Assembly (NCBI RefSeq): GCF_012940005.1
Contig: NZ_SPMX01000027.1
Span: forward strand, 1 to 64,000
Direction of reading: 5' to 3'
Length of the DNA stretch: 64,000 nucleotides
Source of the DNA: Candidatus Accumulibacter contiguus
GTDB taxonomy: Bacteria > Pseudomonadota > Gammaproteobacteria > Burkholderiales > Rhodocyclaceae
Shown here piece by piece: positions 8,801 to 17,461 of this stretch. Below the pieces are notes generated by a model. The model did no database searches. It worked only from the letters and a program-made list of their open reading frames with translations, and was not told the origin of the DNA. Made by a program: the position numbers and the translations under genes. Numbering within the stretch: position 1 is the first letter of the stretch; the number at the start of each line of letters is the position of its first letter.

Positions 8801-10546
8801 GGTCAGCCCGGACAGCGCAATGGCTTCCACACCTTCGATTCCGATTGAATAATCGATCAACTGGTTTGCGGAATTATACAGTTCGATATCCAGATCTTCC
8901 TGCAAACCGTCGAAATCAATCTGGAGATAATTCTGGTTTGACCCTTGTCCGGAAAGCTGGAATTTGAACCAGTCGACATCAGAAGCACGATCGATAGACA
9001 AATCGGTTTCTTGCCGGAATCCACTGACCTCCCCCAAATTTGTGGCCGTATTCCGGGTGTTATTGCTCGCGGTGGCATCATAGTGATCAGGTGTGGGTGC
9101 TTGTGGCAGGTAGAAAAGCAGATCGTAGGATGAGGTGACGTTCCCTTCATAACTTCCGGCTCGCAAATAGTACGTTCCCGGCTGCAGTCCGGCCAAGGGA
9201 ATTGCATTCCAGTCGTATCCTGTGGCGTCCCAGTAGGTCGTATAAATGATATTCCCGGAGCTGTCTTCGAGTTCGAGATCGATATCGCCGGTACCGGTGA
9301 CAAGGCTCAGGATAATGTCAGTATTCGTCGCGACGCGGGTGGTCGTAAGTTTGAAGACGTCGACATCGCCAGTGGTGGAGCCCGGCCGGTCGATGGATAG
9401 ATCGGAAAAATAGTAGCCAATGCCAGGCAGCGATACCCCTCTGTTAACGGGCGTCGCAGTCGGACGTGTATCGTTGCCTTCGAAGTGGTCCTTGGGAATT
9501 TGCGGCGCATTGATTTCGAGTGTGTAGTAGGCATTGCTCCAACCCAGGTAATCGCCGGAATAGTAATCAAATACCGTTGCTGTGTAGGTGCCGGCCGGAA
9601 CATCTGCCAGCGATATAGTCTCCAGGTTCCCATTGGTCGGATCATCGTCGTAATCCGCTTCGATAAAAACACCATATTGATCGTACAAGCGAAGCACCAG
9701 ATCGACGTAGGTGGAACTCGACGAGACGCGGACATAGTCGCCGGATCCACCAGTAAGGACGGTGGAGAAGTCCCAATTGTCGCTGGGGTCGCCATAGTAT
9801 ATGAAGTCGGTCAGATAGCCATAACCCTGCCTGGAACCCAGATTGGAGGTCGATTGTTCGAGAAGCACGGATTGGCTATCGAGCAAGAGTGCAACCCTGT
9901 CGTCTTCGGCCCGCATTCGTTCCAAGTCGGAAGCAGTCAGCACCTGGTTTCGGACGAGAGCCGAAAAAAACTCCCCTTCGTCGCCCGGTGAATCGGCAGC
10001 ATTCAGGCGCACGTCCAGCGCGTGCCCCAATTCCTCAAGCAGGACAGATGTGATCGCTTCGGGCTTATCGGCGTTTTCAGAGAGAAATTCTCTCGCCAGA
10101 TAAATCGTGTCGGTTGCCGCCGCATAAGCGCCTTGGGCGCGATTGATTTCCACTTCTGGGCAGATTTCCAGCCTTGGCCAGGAGATGAAATCCGGCTCGG
10201 CGAAGCCCTGAACAAGCATTCTTGCCCGCAAGGGGTCGACGCCGTTTCCGAAAACCTGGTGGATATCGTTTTCGAAATCGGGATTGAGCAGGAATTGGCG
10301 GAGGGTGCTCTGAGCCAGGGTCAGGTAAACTCCTAGGTCCGTCGCTTGGCTGTTTGCTGTTGGCCGGCGCCCGGCAGCGCTGCCGGCTACGGGGTCGCCG
10401 CCAGGTGCCTCGACGATCGGGCTGGCCAGACCATCACCGTGAATGTCGTCGTCGACAATGACACCGCTCAAGTCACCGGCGCTATCGCCGTTGATAACGA
10501 AGCCGCCGGTCGCGGCGGCGGTACTCGAGAGTTTGATGGCAGGCAT
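5828..10546 (-). CDS. giant secreted repeat protein, N-terminal half: zincin-like N-terminal domain and about ten PPC domains
   Basis: This 1,572-residue frame starts at an ATG with GGA about ten bases upstream. Residues about 80-235 form a domain with LLEELGHALD at about 168-176 followed by DSPGDEGEFFSALV. I associate this segment with the N termini of large cyanobacterial and proteobacterial calcium-binding repeat proteins; it resembles a degenerate metal-binding helix (E-E-L-G-H). About ten PPC-like beta domains of 110-140 residues follow, each with DWFKF or a variant, GDLDLxLYD, a GLxxGTYY strand and NPxYxLxI. An eleventh domain begins with AYDLRNATD but is broken at the C9 tract 5905-5913, after which the frame gives an unrelated tail. 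The missing half of that domain (LSIDAPGDQDWFKF) appears early in the downstream frame, so the two frames belong to one gene of 3,284 codons. Predicted extracellular. Confidence 0.85.
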   Translation of the reverse strand: MPAIKLSSTAAATGGFVINGDSAGDLSGVIVDDDIHGDGLASPIVEAPGGDPVAGSAAGRRPTANSQATDLGVYLTLAQSTLRQFLLNPDFENDIHQVFGNGVDPLRARMLVQGFAEPDFISWPRLEICPEVEINRAQGAYAAATDTIYLAREFLSENADKPEAITSVLLEELGHALDVRLNAADSPGDEGEFFSALVRNQVLTASDLERMRAEDDRVALLLDSQSVLLEQSTSNLGSRQGYGYLTDFIYYGDPSDNWDFSTVLTGGSGDYVRVSSSSTYVDLVLRLYDQYGVFIEADYDDDPTNGNLETISLADVPAGTYTATVFDYYSGDYLGWSNAYYTLEINAPQIPKDHFEGNDTRPTATPVNRGVSLPGIGYYFSDLSIDRPGSTTGDVDVFKLTTTRVATNTDIILSLVTGTGDIDLELEDSSGNIIYTTYWDATGYDWNAIPLAGLQPGTYYLRAGSYEGNVTSSYDLLFYLPQAPTPDHYDATASNNTRNTATNLGEVSGFRQETDLSIDRASDVDWFKFQLSGQGSNQNYLQIDFDGLQEDLDIELYNSANQLIDYSIGIEGVEAIALSGLTAGTYYYLKVYGYNQSTSDYSLTINAPGTNSNIRTDSFDSVASNNTRATATNLGAPQYGWLQSAGFYAWEKLSITSGDQDWFKFQLNGTGSYGNYVAATFDTTKGDLDLKLYRESGTTPVLQSTGFRDMERIDLNGLTQGTYYIHVAGYQGATNPDYTLAINAPGNDSYEDNDRQDDAKTLTRATAQQTWNNLSIDDADWFKFSLPGKGTNNDFVRIDFSHALGDLDLKLCNSAGNTISGRTSSGVGDHEQISLDGLNPGDYKIQVYGYNNAKNPAYSLTIAAPVANSQDWAEPNNNRTQATELNSLTHPGSDLVQLGIDAARPLSINSQTDVDWFKFTLATAGRSGDFAQISLDHTAGDLDLYLYDASNQLIGKSEGVANLHAIDLKDLKAATYYLEVKGYNGATNSAYALSVQAPFTQTGGDWAEGNNDAVHAKDLGDVSSPYSQGNLSIQASDVDWFKFHIGATGESGDAVGISFNHGQGDLDIALYAADRTTLLDSSTGVTGLESISLNGKTAGDYYLKVYGYQEAANPDYTLFIDPPKDTQGDWAEGTSGNNTVASAYNLRNVEGLQTWAPLSLHQASDVDWFRFTTLKTDASDFVRIQFDQTQGDLDLYLYDSSGATLLGKAETTDNVEQIKLADASGASLPAGSYLVKVAGYHGAANPSYQLSINAPDNNPADWAEGNDTRAAAKALQTVEGTQAFSGLSLDHAGDVDWFSFSTVGMGGPGHSVSIQFDHTQGDLQLQLFDKNGEKLGESLSDSDREAISLENRPTDEYQYFVKIYGATGSTTSPSYSLDFDTPQTLKPDFAEGNDGNDTRQKAYDLRSVSGTLQVGGLSISPAGDQDWFKFTLDKDATAGDKVRIDFDKWEGDLSLELYDASGSRLASSTTSENFEEISLAGKAKGTYFAKVTGNDGATNPEYNLAVTGTSAPTSDAAEDNNRPIDAYDLRNATDMSVASSQTRSSPPLYIPSWMDWHFVYYSCFKSERPILI
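5905..5913. other. G9/C9 homopolymer with frame break in giant gene
   Basis: Nine G on the + strand (nine C coding). With eight, the N-terminal half continues into the middle fragment as SSPPYTYPPGW then LSTIPALN. Together with the T9 tract it accounts for the whole split; 9,855 bases then make exactly 3,285 codons including the stop. Confidence 0.8.
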
Positions 10547-11102
10547 GACGCAGATCCAAAGTTCGTTGATTGGGCTGAGGAAACCCAGCCACCCTCCCGG
10601 ACTTCAGGTTAGGGTCTGAAGCTTTGCGTCTGGAGCTTACACTCCATTTGCCTTGATCTCACCAAAAATGTACCATCGCTATCAGGGTCTTCTGTTGACC
10701 TGGATCAGCAATTCTCATTTTTTGGCTGAATTCCCGGCGGCTACGCCGGAACGGGTGGAGAACGTAACCGTGACACTGTTGGCGAATTCTTGACCATCCT
10801 TCAGGCGGCCAGAGCGGGTGCCTTGAGGGAGGTGAACCGCGAGCATCGGGTGGGTGCCACTGGAACCCCATTCCACCAGTCGGTAGTTAGTGTTTGGTGG
10901 AAAACCAGAAAACACACGCTTTATCAGTATGTTACAATACGCGATGACGAGCGAAGATGGCAATGCCAGAGCAATATACTTTTGGGTTGAATTCGTAGAT
11001 GTCTGATTATTAGCTGATATTCTGGTGGTGATTGCTGTGGAAGGCGACTTTCCTCCACCGCTTGGGGTTTTGTGGGACGAACTTCAGTCGAAGGAAAGAG
11101 CG
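10547..11102. other. intergenic stretch without a supportable gene
   Basis: This holds the upstream region of the giant gene (minus strand) and the flank of the ISNCY remnant (plus strand). An 82-codon minus-strand frame (10715-10963) and a 66-codon plus-strand frame (10790-10990) overlap each other and I recognise neither. I see no strong sigma-70 promoter, tRNA or terminator. It is probably IS-derived debris, but that is a guess. Confidence 0.5.
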
Positions 11103-11862
11103 ATGCGGGAAGTCATGAAGCGGCAAGCGAGTTTGGGCGAGTTTCCGATCGAAGCCATCGTGCTCGATCCCAAATCGCGGGACGACATCCCGAAACTGCT
11201 CGTCGGGCTGCAGCACATTTATACGCATCGCGAACTGCGAGACGAAGTCTTTGCGATCCTCGAGGAAGTGCTTCCCTGCCATGCTGATGGCAAGCTGGCC
11301 AGCAGTGCACTGGGGCGACCCGGCATGGAGCAGTGGAAGATCCTGGTGCTGGGCGTCGTGCGTCTCGGGCTTGACGCGGACTACGACCGGTTACAGGAAC
11401 TCGCCAATCAGCACAAGACGTTGCGCCAAATGTTGGGGCATGCCGACTGGTACGATCCGCACAGGTACGAATTACAGACCCTGAAAGACAACCTGCGACT
11501 GTTTGCGGGTCGTGAGCTTCGACAAGGGCTTTCACAGTCCGTCGAATCGATCGTGTCTCGAAGCGCGACTGGACTTGGTCGCCCTCCCCAAAAAAGGCCG
11601 CCACTCGGCCGCTGATGATGCGAGGGAAACGGCACCGGAATTTGTCCAGGCGCGGCATAAGCATTCCGCGGTGGAATCCGCGATCAATGGCCTGGAGCAT
11701 TTCGGGCTCGATCTGTGCCCGGATCACGGAATCGTCGGCTTCAAACGCTACGTGGCGCTGGCTGTCCTGGCGCGCCACATCCATCGCCTGGGGGGTGTGG
11801 TTCGCGAGCAGACTGCCCGTACAAAAGCCCTGGTGCCCGAGCCGCAAACCCGAGCCGCCTGA
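11103..11862 (+). pseudogene. ISNCY-family transposase remnant with internal deletion
   Basis: The ATG at 11103 has a good Shine-Dalgarno (AAGGAAAG). The frame reads MREVMKRQASLGEFPIEA, LVGLQHIYTHRELRDEVF and GRPGMEQWKILVLGVVR, then LKDNLRLF near 11500. All are hallmarks of the N terminus of the large ISNCY transposases common in betaproteobacteria. It then jumps into another frame reading SFDKGFHSPSNR, ALPKKGRHS and HSAVESAINGLEHFGLD, the normal C terminus of the same family, ending at 11862. The catalytic middle (probably 150-200 residues) is deleted at about 11505-11515, so the element cannot make active transposase. The 200 bp downstream are probably non-coding IS end sequence. Confidence 0.8.
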
Positions 11863-12058
11863 CACCGCTGACGAGGGTCAAACGAACGATGCGGCGCTCC
11901 GCTCGACCATCGATAATGCCATATGCATCCTTTTGGCGGTCAAGCTCGATTCGCGCGCAAAGTCGAACGCGATCAATGATATCTCGCGGCGCTCAGCCAC
12001 GTTCCGGAGGCGCGAGACCCCCACTTTTTTGCCAAAACGGGGATTTTCTGCCAGGCAC

Positions 12059-12284
12059 TAATTAGTGTCTGAACGGAAATTCCAAGAGCCTTGCCGCGCA
12101 AGGCTTTGAGTGGGTTTTTCAGAAACGAATATTTTATGCACTAGAGATATTTGGGGTTAAACGGCTCAAACTTTGTCATATTTATGCATATGAACTTCAA
12201 ATGCCAAAATCTTCGTTTTGTAAAGTAGCACCTAAGCATTTGTAGTAAAGGCGTTTTTTAGACTTTTCGTTCAGACACTAATTA
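12059..12284. repeat. MITE-like element bounded by 17-bp inverted repeats
   Basis: TAATTAGTGTCTGAACG at 12059-12075 is matched by its exact reverse complement at 12268-12284. The roughly 190 bp between is AT-rich (homopolymeric T and A runs), non-coding, and clearly different in composition from the genome around it. It directly follows the ISNCY remnant, so the repeats may be IS ends brought together by a deletion. An independent MITE is the other reading. Confidence 0.6.
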
Positions 12285-12489
12285 AGAAACGGACCCTCAC
12301 TGCGGGTTCTGACACGGGATATGCCTCCGTCAGTGTCTGCTAGTCAGCTATCGGCTCTATATGTGTCGGCACCGCAGAACGATGCCATCAAATTGGCTGC
12401 GTGATCGCAGAGAAACCGTGGCTCAAAAGAGCCGCACCCATCCTGAAACTGGACGCATCGCAGCATCCGGGAGAGCAGGTGATCTGAGT
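12285..12489. other. intergenic, downstream of cphA
   Basis: About 200 bases between the MITE-like element and the cphA stop. I see no gene and no clear intrinsic terminator for cphA. Confidence 0.5.
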
Positions 12490-15072
12490 CTAACCCTCGG
12501 CAACCCGCCTGCTGATGTGTTCCAGGGCTTCCTCGATCTGATCGATCAGGATCAGGCAAAGATCTCCCGCCTGCACTTCGGCCAGAGCGCTGTCGATGGC
12601 GAGGAACTCGCCACGAATTTCCCTGACCTCGGAGGTTCGCCGGGCATTTTTCAGACCCTCCTGCAGTAGTGCCAGCACCTCTCCATCCGCTCGACCACGC
12701 TGGCACTGGTCCTGATAAAGCAGAACCCGATCGAAGGCATCGCCAAGAATCTCGGTCTGCTGGCGGAGGTCTTCATCGCGCCGGTCACCTGCACCGCTGA
12801 TGACCACCGAACGTTTGCTGCCCGGCGGCGAAGGCAGGTTGTCGATGGCGTCGACCAGTGCCTGCATGGCGTCCGGGTTGTGGCCATAGTCGGCAATCAG
12901 CGTTGCACCGCGATAGCTGAAGAGATTGAAGCGTCCAGGCGCCGTTCTTGTATCGTTGACGAAGCTGCCGAGGCCACGCTGAATCGTTGGCCAATCGAGC
13001 CCCAGAGCCCAGGCCGCGGCCACCGCCGCCATTGCGTTTTCGACCTGGAAACCGATGGCGCCGTTTTGCGTGAGCGGGATCTCGGCCAGGGCGATGCGGT
13101 GTTCGACACCGCCGCCGGAAGCGACGATCGAATTGCCGTCGCGATAGACGACGCGCTTGCGTTGCGCGCGGTGCATGGCCATCACCGGATGATTCCGGTC
13201 ACCGGCGAAGAAGGTGACGTTGCCGGGGCACGAATCGGCCATCCGGGCAACCATCGGATCGGCGGCGTTGAGCACCGCGACGCCGGTTCCCGGTCTGACG
13301 TTCTGGACGATCACGCGCTTGACCACCGACAGGTCTTCGACGGTGCTGATATACGAAAGCCCGAGGTGGTCGCCGAGACCGATGTTGGTGACCACGGCTA
13401 CGTCGCAACGGTCGAAACCGAGTCCCTCCCGCAGCACTCCGCCGCGCGCCGTTTCGAGGACGGCGGCGTCGACGTCGGGGTGGAGCAGGACATTCTTGGC
13501 GCTCTTCGGGCCGCTGCAGTCACCGGTATCGATACGCCGGCCCTGGACATAGACGCCGTCGGTAGTGGTCATGCCGACACGCAGACCCTGCTGACCCAGG
13601 ATGTGGGCGATCAAGCGGACGGTGGTGGTCTTGCCATTCGTTCCCGCGACGGCAACCAGTGGAATGCGTGCATCGTCGCCGGCGGCAAACATATTGGCGA
13701 TGATTGCTTCGCCGACCGGCCGACCCTTGCCGAACGAGGGCTGCAGATGCATGCGCAGTCCCGGTGCGGCGTTGATTTCGACGATGCCGCCGCCCTGGAC
13801 TTCGAGCGGGCGCAGGACGCTGTCACAGACGACGTCGACGCCGGCGATATCGAGGCCGATGGTTTGTGCGGCAGCGATCGCCTGCGCGGCAAACTCGGGA
13901 TGAACGTCGGCGGTGACATCGGTTGCCGTACCACCGGTCGAGAGATTTGCATTGTCGCGCAGGACGATGCGCTGGCCCCTGGCGGGGATCGATTCCGGAG
14001 TCAGTTGCGCATTGGCCAGGCGGGCCAGAGCCACCTCATCGAGGCGGATTTTGGTCAGTGAGGTGGCGTGCCCTTCGCCGCGGCGCGGGTCGCTGTTCAC
14101 CCGTTCGACCAACTGGCGAATGTTGTGCACCCCGTCACCGATGACCAGCGGGGGATCGCGTCGGGCGGCGGCGATCAACTTGTCCCCCACCACCAGCAGG
14201 CGGTAATCGTGGCCTGGAAGGTAACGTTCGACGAGAACTTCGTCGCTCACTTCGGATGCGATCACGTAGGCAGCTTCAATCTGTTCGCGGGTGCTGAGAT
14301 TGACTGCGACACCCTTGCCCTGGTTGCCGTCCTGCGGCTTGACGACGACCGGGGCGCCAATCTCGCAGGCGGCCGCCCAGGCGTCCTCGGCGCTCAGCAC
14401 CGGCCGGCCGACGGGAACCGGGACGCCGGCAGCGTGCAGCAGTTCCTTGCTCAGTTCCTTGTCCTGGGCGATCGATTCAGCAACGGCGCTGGTGCGGTCG
14501 GTTTCTGCCGCCTGAATGCGCCGCTGCCGGCTGCCCCAGCCAAATTGCACCATGCTGCCTTCGGTCAGGCGGCGGTAGGGGATGTTGCGCGCCATTGCGG
14601 CATAAACGATCGCACCGGTGCTGGGGCCCAGGCGGACGTCCTCGTCGAGTTCGCGCAAGCGATCGAGCGCTTCGGTGAGGTCGAAAGGCGTGGCCGTGAC
14701 CGCTGCCTTGCAGAGATCCTGCGCGAGTTCGAATGCCAGGCGGCCAACGGCCTCTTCGCTGTATTCGACGACGACCTGGTAGATGCCCGGTTCCAGGGTC
14801 TGCGCACTGCGGCTGAATGTCACCGGGCAGCCGGCCTGTGCCTGCAGGCCAAGCGCCGCGAACTCCAGGGCCTGTGCCATCGATATCGCCTCATCATGAC
14901 CTGCCGGCCCGAGCATCGCCAGTTCGGGGAAGCGTTCGCGCAGACGGGTCTCGAAACCCGGCATCTGGTCGATGCTGCGCTCCTCTTCCTCGCAGTAGAC
15001 AATCGCTTCAATCGCCGTGTGCCGGCTCCAGAGATTGGGACCGCGCAGAGCGCGGATACGCGATACTTCCAT
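12490..15072 (-). CDS. cphA: cyanophycin synthetase CphA
   Basis: ATP-dependent polymerase that extends a poly-aspartate backbone and attaches arginine side chains, making the cytoplasmic storage polymer cyanophycin. The 860 residues have the usual layout: N domain (1-160, opening RALRGPNLWS), ATP-grasp domain (about 160-470, with VVVKPQDGNQGKGV), and a Mur-ligase-like domain with P-loop AGTNGKTTTVRL at about 474-487. A complete C-terminal lobe contains TAPGRFN and DYGHNPDAM. Length fits the family (about 860-900). Shine-Dalgarno GAGGAAA precedes the ATG. It lies 70 bp downstream of cphA' on the same strand and is probably co-transcribed. This is the full-length member of the pair. Confidence 0.95.
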   Translation of the reverse strand: MEVSRIRALRGPNLWSRHTAIEAIVYCEEEERSIDQMPGFETRLRERFPELAMLGPAGHDEAISMAQALEFAALGLQAQAGCPVTFSRSAQTLEPGIYQVVVEYSEEAVGRLAFELAQDLCKAAVTATPFDLTEALDRLRELDEDVRLGPSTGAIVYAAMARNIPYRRLTEGSMVQFGWGSRQRRIQAAETDRTSAVAESIAQDKELSKELLHAAGVPVPVGRPVLSAEDAWAAACEIGAPVVVKPQDGNQGKGVAVNLSTREQIEAAYVIASEVSDEVLVERYLPGHDYRLLVVGDKLIAAARRDPPLVIGDGVHNIRQLVERVNSDPRRGEGHATSLTKIRLDEVALARLANAQLTPESIPARGQRIVLRDNANLSTGGTATDVTADVHPEFAAQAIAAAQTIGLDIAGVDVVCDSVLRPLEVQGGGIVEINAAPGLRMHLQPSFGKGRPVGEAIIANMFAAGDDARIPLVAVAGTNGKTTTVRLIAHILGQQGLRVGMTTTDGVYVQGRRIDTGDCSGPKSAKNVLLHPDVDAAVLETARGGVLREGLGFDRCDVAVVTNIGLGDHLGLSYISTVEDLSVVKRVIVQNVRPGTGVAVLNAADPMVARMADSCPGNVTFFAGDRNHPVMAMHRAQRKRVVYRDGNSIVASGGGVEHRIALAEIPLTQNGAIGFQVENAMAAVAAAWALGLDWPTIQRGLGSFVNDTRTAPGRFNLFSYRGATLIADYGHNPDAMQALVDAIDNLPSPPGSKRSVVISGAGDRRDEDLRQQTEILGDAFDRVLLYQDQCQRGRADGEVLALLQEGLKNARRTSEVREIRGEFLAIDSALAEVQAGDLCLILIDQIEEALEHISRRVAEG

Positions 15073-15142
15073 GGACAGTTTCCTCTTTCTGGTTCAGTCC
15101 GCAGGCCGGCAGGCAATGCCCGGTCTGCTGCTGGTTTCCGGC

Positions 15143-17314
15143 TCAGGCAAGGGTGAAGGTTTCCAGCCCGGTACGGATGATTTCCGATCCGATGCCAAGT
15201 GCCCAGGCAGCGCCGCTGGCGGCCAGGACGTTCTCGATCTGGAAGTCGTCACGCCCACCGTCGGTCATCGGAATACCCTGCAGGCTGACGATCGCTTTCT
15301 CGTCCTGACCGCTGGCAAGGATGACCTGGCGATTGCGAACGAATACCGCTTTCCTGCCTTGCGCCCGGTGTTCGACGAGGCTGGGCAGGTCGGGGTCGAC
15401 GGCAAAGAAGATCACTTCACCGTCGCAGAGCGGCGCCATGTCGACCAGCATCGGCTGCCTGGCGTTGAGGACCGCGGCGCCCGCCGGCAGCACCAGATCG
15501 ACCTGCGTGCGCAGGACGGTGAATACCTGCTCGGGGGTCTCGATGTAGTAACGGCCACAATGCTTGGCGGCCTCGACGTTGGTGATCACGCCGACCTGGC
15601 AGCGGTCATAGGCGAGACCTTCGCTGAGGATGCTGTCGCTGCCGTTTTCGAAGACGGCTGCTTCGACCGAGCGATTCATCAGGATGCGGTGCGCGGATCC
15701 CCAGTTCGCACCATTACCCTGGTCGATACAACGCCGGTCGACGAACAGGCCGTCACTGCAGGCCAGACCGGTGTGTTTTCCAGACAGGCAGAGCAGACGT
15801 GCGATCAGGCGGGCAACGGTCGTCTTGCCGAAACTGCCGGTGACTCCGACCACCGGGATACGGCCATCGTCGCCATTGGGGAACAACTCATCGACGATTG
15901 CGCGACCGACCGGGCGCGGCTGGCCGATTGCCGGTTTGAGGTGCATCAGCAGACCGGGGCCGGCGTTGACCTCGACAATCGCACCCCGCTGTGCATCGAG
16001 CGGTCGTGAAATATCTTCGCAGACCAGGTCGACGCCGGCGATGTCGAGTCCGACGATACGGGCGGCGAGCGAAGCCGTGGCCGCGGTTTCCGGGTGTACG
16101 AGGTCGGTGACGTCGTCGGTATGGTTGCCGCTACGCACGATCAGGACCTCGCGACCCGCCGGTGGGATGGCATCCGGGGTAAATCCCTGTCGCGACACTT
16201 CGAGCCGGGCAACCGGATTGTCGGAGAGGTCGATGATGTCGAGGACGAATTCCTCGGCGGCGCCGCGGCGCGGGTCGGAGTTGATCTGGCTGTCGATCAG
16301 TTCGTTGATCGTTGATTGGCCATCACCGATGACTTTGGCGACCTCGCCGCGGGCGGCGGCGGCGAGCTTGCCGCCGACGATCAGCAGGCGATGCTCCGAG
16401 CCGCGCACGTAGCGTTCGACGATGACGCCGCTGCCCTCAACGACTGCTGCGGCATACGCGGCCTCGACTTCTTCGCGGGCCATCAGATTGGTAAACACGC
16501 CGCGCGCGTGGTTGCCATCCGACGGCTTGACGACCACCGGAAAACCGATCTCTGCAGCGGCTTCGCAGGCATCTTCGGAACTATCGACCAGGCGCCCTTC
16601 GGGGACCGGCACACCGCAGGATTTGATCAGGGTCTTGGTGAGATCCTTGTCGCGCGAGATGCCCTCGGCAATTGCGCTGGTACGGTCGGATTCAGCGGTC
16701 CAGATGCGTCGGCTACGGGCACCGTAGCCGAGTTGCACGAGATTGCCGGTGGCCAGCAGGCGGATCGCCGGAATGCGGCGGTCCTTGGCGGTCGCCGCTT
16801 CGACGATGCAACCGGTGCTCGGCCCGAGCAACTTGCGCTCGGCCATGTCTGCGAGGTGCGCGACCGTAGCGGCGACGTCGAAAGGCGTGTCCTTGATCGC
16901 CGCCAGCAGCAGATCGCGTCCTGCATAGAGGCACGCGCGCGTGACATCCTCGTGCCAGGCGCGCACCACCACCTTGTACACGCTGCGCGTCGAGGTCTCG
17001 CGCGCCTTGCCGAAACCGCCGGGCATGCCGGCCAGGTTCTGCAGTTCGAGCGTGACGTGTTCGAGGATGTGCGCCGGCCAGGTGCCTTCCTGGACGCGCC
17101 GCAGAAAACCGCCGCGTTCGCCGTAGCTGCAGCGGTGCTCGATCAATGAGGGCAGAAGAGCCGTCAGACGGTCATGGAAGCCAGGAATGGTATTCGACGG
17201 GAAGTCTTCGAGTTCGCCGATGTCGACGACCGCTTCGATGACCGGACGGTAAGTCCAGATGTTCGGACCGCGCAGGTAGCGGATCTCGAGGAACTTGATG
17301 TCTTTCGTTTTCAT
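15143..17314 (-). CDS. cphA': cyanophycin synthetase paralogue CphA' (C-terminally short)
   Basis: A 723-residue homologue of CphA opening LRGPNIWTYRPVIEAVV. It keeps the ATP-grasp region (VVVKPSDGNHARGVFTN) and a Mur-ligase P-loop, GVTGSFGKTTVARL, at about 488-500, where the usual TNGKT is TGSFGKT. The protein ends (GLETFTLA) right after the central Mur-ligase domain, so the C-terminal lobe present in CphA is missing. The stop is clean and no remnant follows in the 70-bp gap, so this looks like a real short form, not a frameshift. Tandem cphA'/cphA pairs are known in betaproteobacteria such as Ralstonia/Cupriavidus. It may specialise in one half-reaction or assist CphA; that is inference. 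Confidence 0.9.
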   Translation of the reverse strand: MKTKDIKFLEIRYLRGPNIWTYRPVIEAVVDIGELEDFPSNTIPGFHDRLTALLPSLIEHRCSYGERGGFLRRVQEGTWPAHILEHVTLELQNLAGMPGGFGKARETSTRSVYKVVVRAWHEDVTRACLYAGRDLLLAAIKDTPFDVAATVAHLADMAERKLLGPSTGCIVEAATAKDRRIPAIRLLATGNLVQLGYGARSRRIWTAESDRTSAIAEGISRDKDLTKTLIKSCGVPVPEGRLVDSSEDACEAAAEIGFPVVVKPSDGNHARGVFTNLMAREEVEAAYAAAVVEGSGVIVERYVRGSEHRLLIVGGKLAAAARGEVAKVIGDGQSTINELIDSQINSDPRRGAAEEFVLDIIDLSDNPVARLEVSRQGFTPDAIPPAGREVLIVRSGNHTDDVTDLVHPETAATASLAARIVGLDIAGVDLVCEDISRPLDAQRGAIVEVNAGPGLLMHLKPAIGQPRPVGRAIVDELFPNGDDGRIPVVGVTGSFGKTTVARLIARLLCLSGKHTGLACSDGLFVDRRCIDQGNGANWGSAHRILMNRSVEAAVFENGSDSILSEGLAYDRCQVGVITNVEAAKHCGRYYIETPEQVFTVLRTQVDLVLPAGAAVLNARQPMLVDMAPLCDGEVIFFAVDPDLPSLVEHRAQGRKAVFVRNRQVILASGQDEKAIVSLQGIPMTDGGRDDFQIENVLAASGAAWALGIGSEIIRTGLETFTLA

Positions 17315-17394
17315 GGCGTCAGTCCAGGCACGGGGAGGTTGGCGCGCGGCGGCGCGAAACAGGCGGAAGGCAAGCAGACAGCCAGATCGGAATC

Positions 17395-17422
17395 ATTGTC
17401 GGAATAACGTGGCGCGCGTCAA
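17395..17422 (-). promoter_or_regulatory. candidate sigma-70 promoter for cphA'-cphA
   Basis: On the minus strand, TTGACG (17422-17417), 16 bases, then GACAAT (17400-17395), about 80 bp upstream of the cphA' ATG. The -35 is near consensus and the -10 matches four of six. It suggests the synthetases can be transcribed apart from the upstream ABC/DUF1854 genes. Confidence 0.45.
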
Positions 17423-17461
17423 TTGGCTGACCGAACAGCGAAACGATTACACTGGCCTGCC

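Noticed and set aside
10715-10963. 82-codon minus-strand ORF in the IS-flanking region
   Set aside because: No motif, no ribosome-binding site and overlapped by another chance ORF.
12880-16009. Plus-strand ORFs of 330-393 codons opposite cphA and cphA'
   Set aside because: Antisense shadows of the synthetases, which have full motif support.
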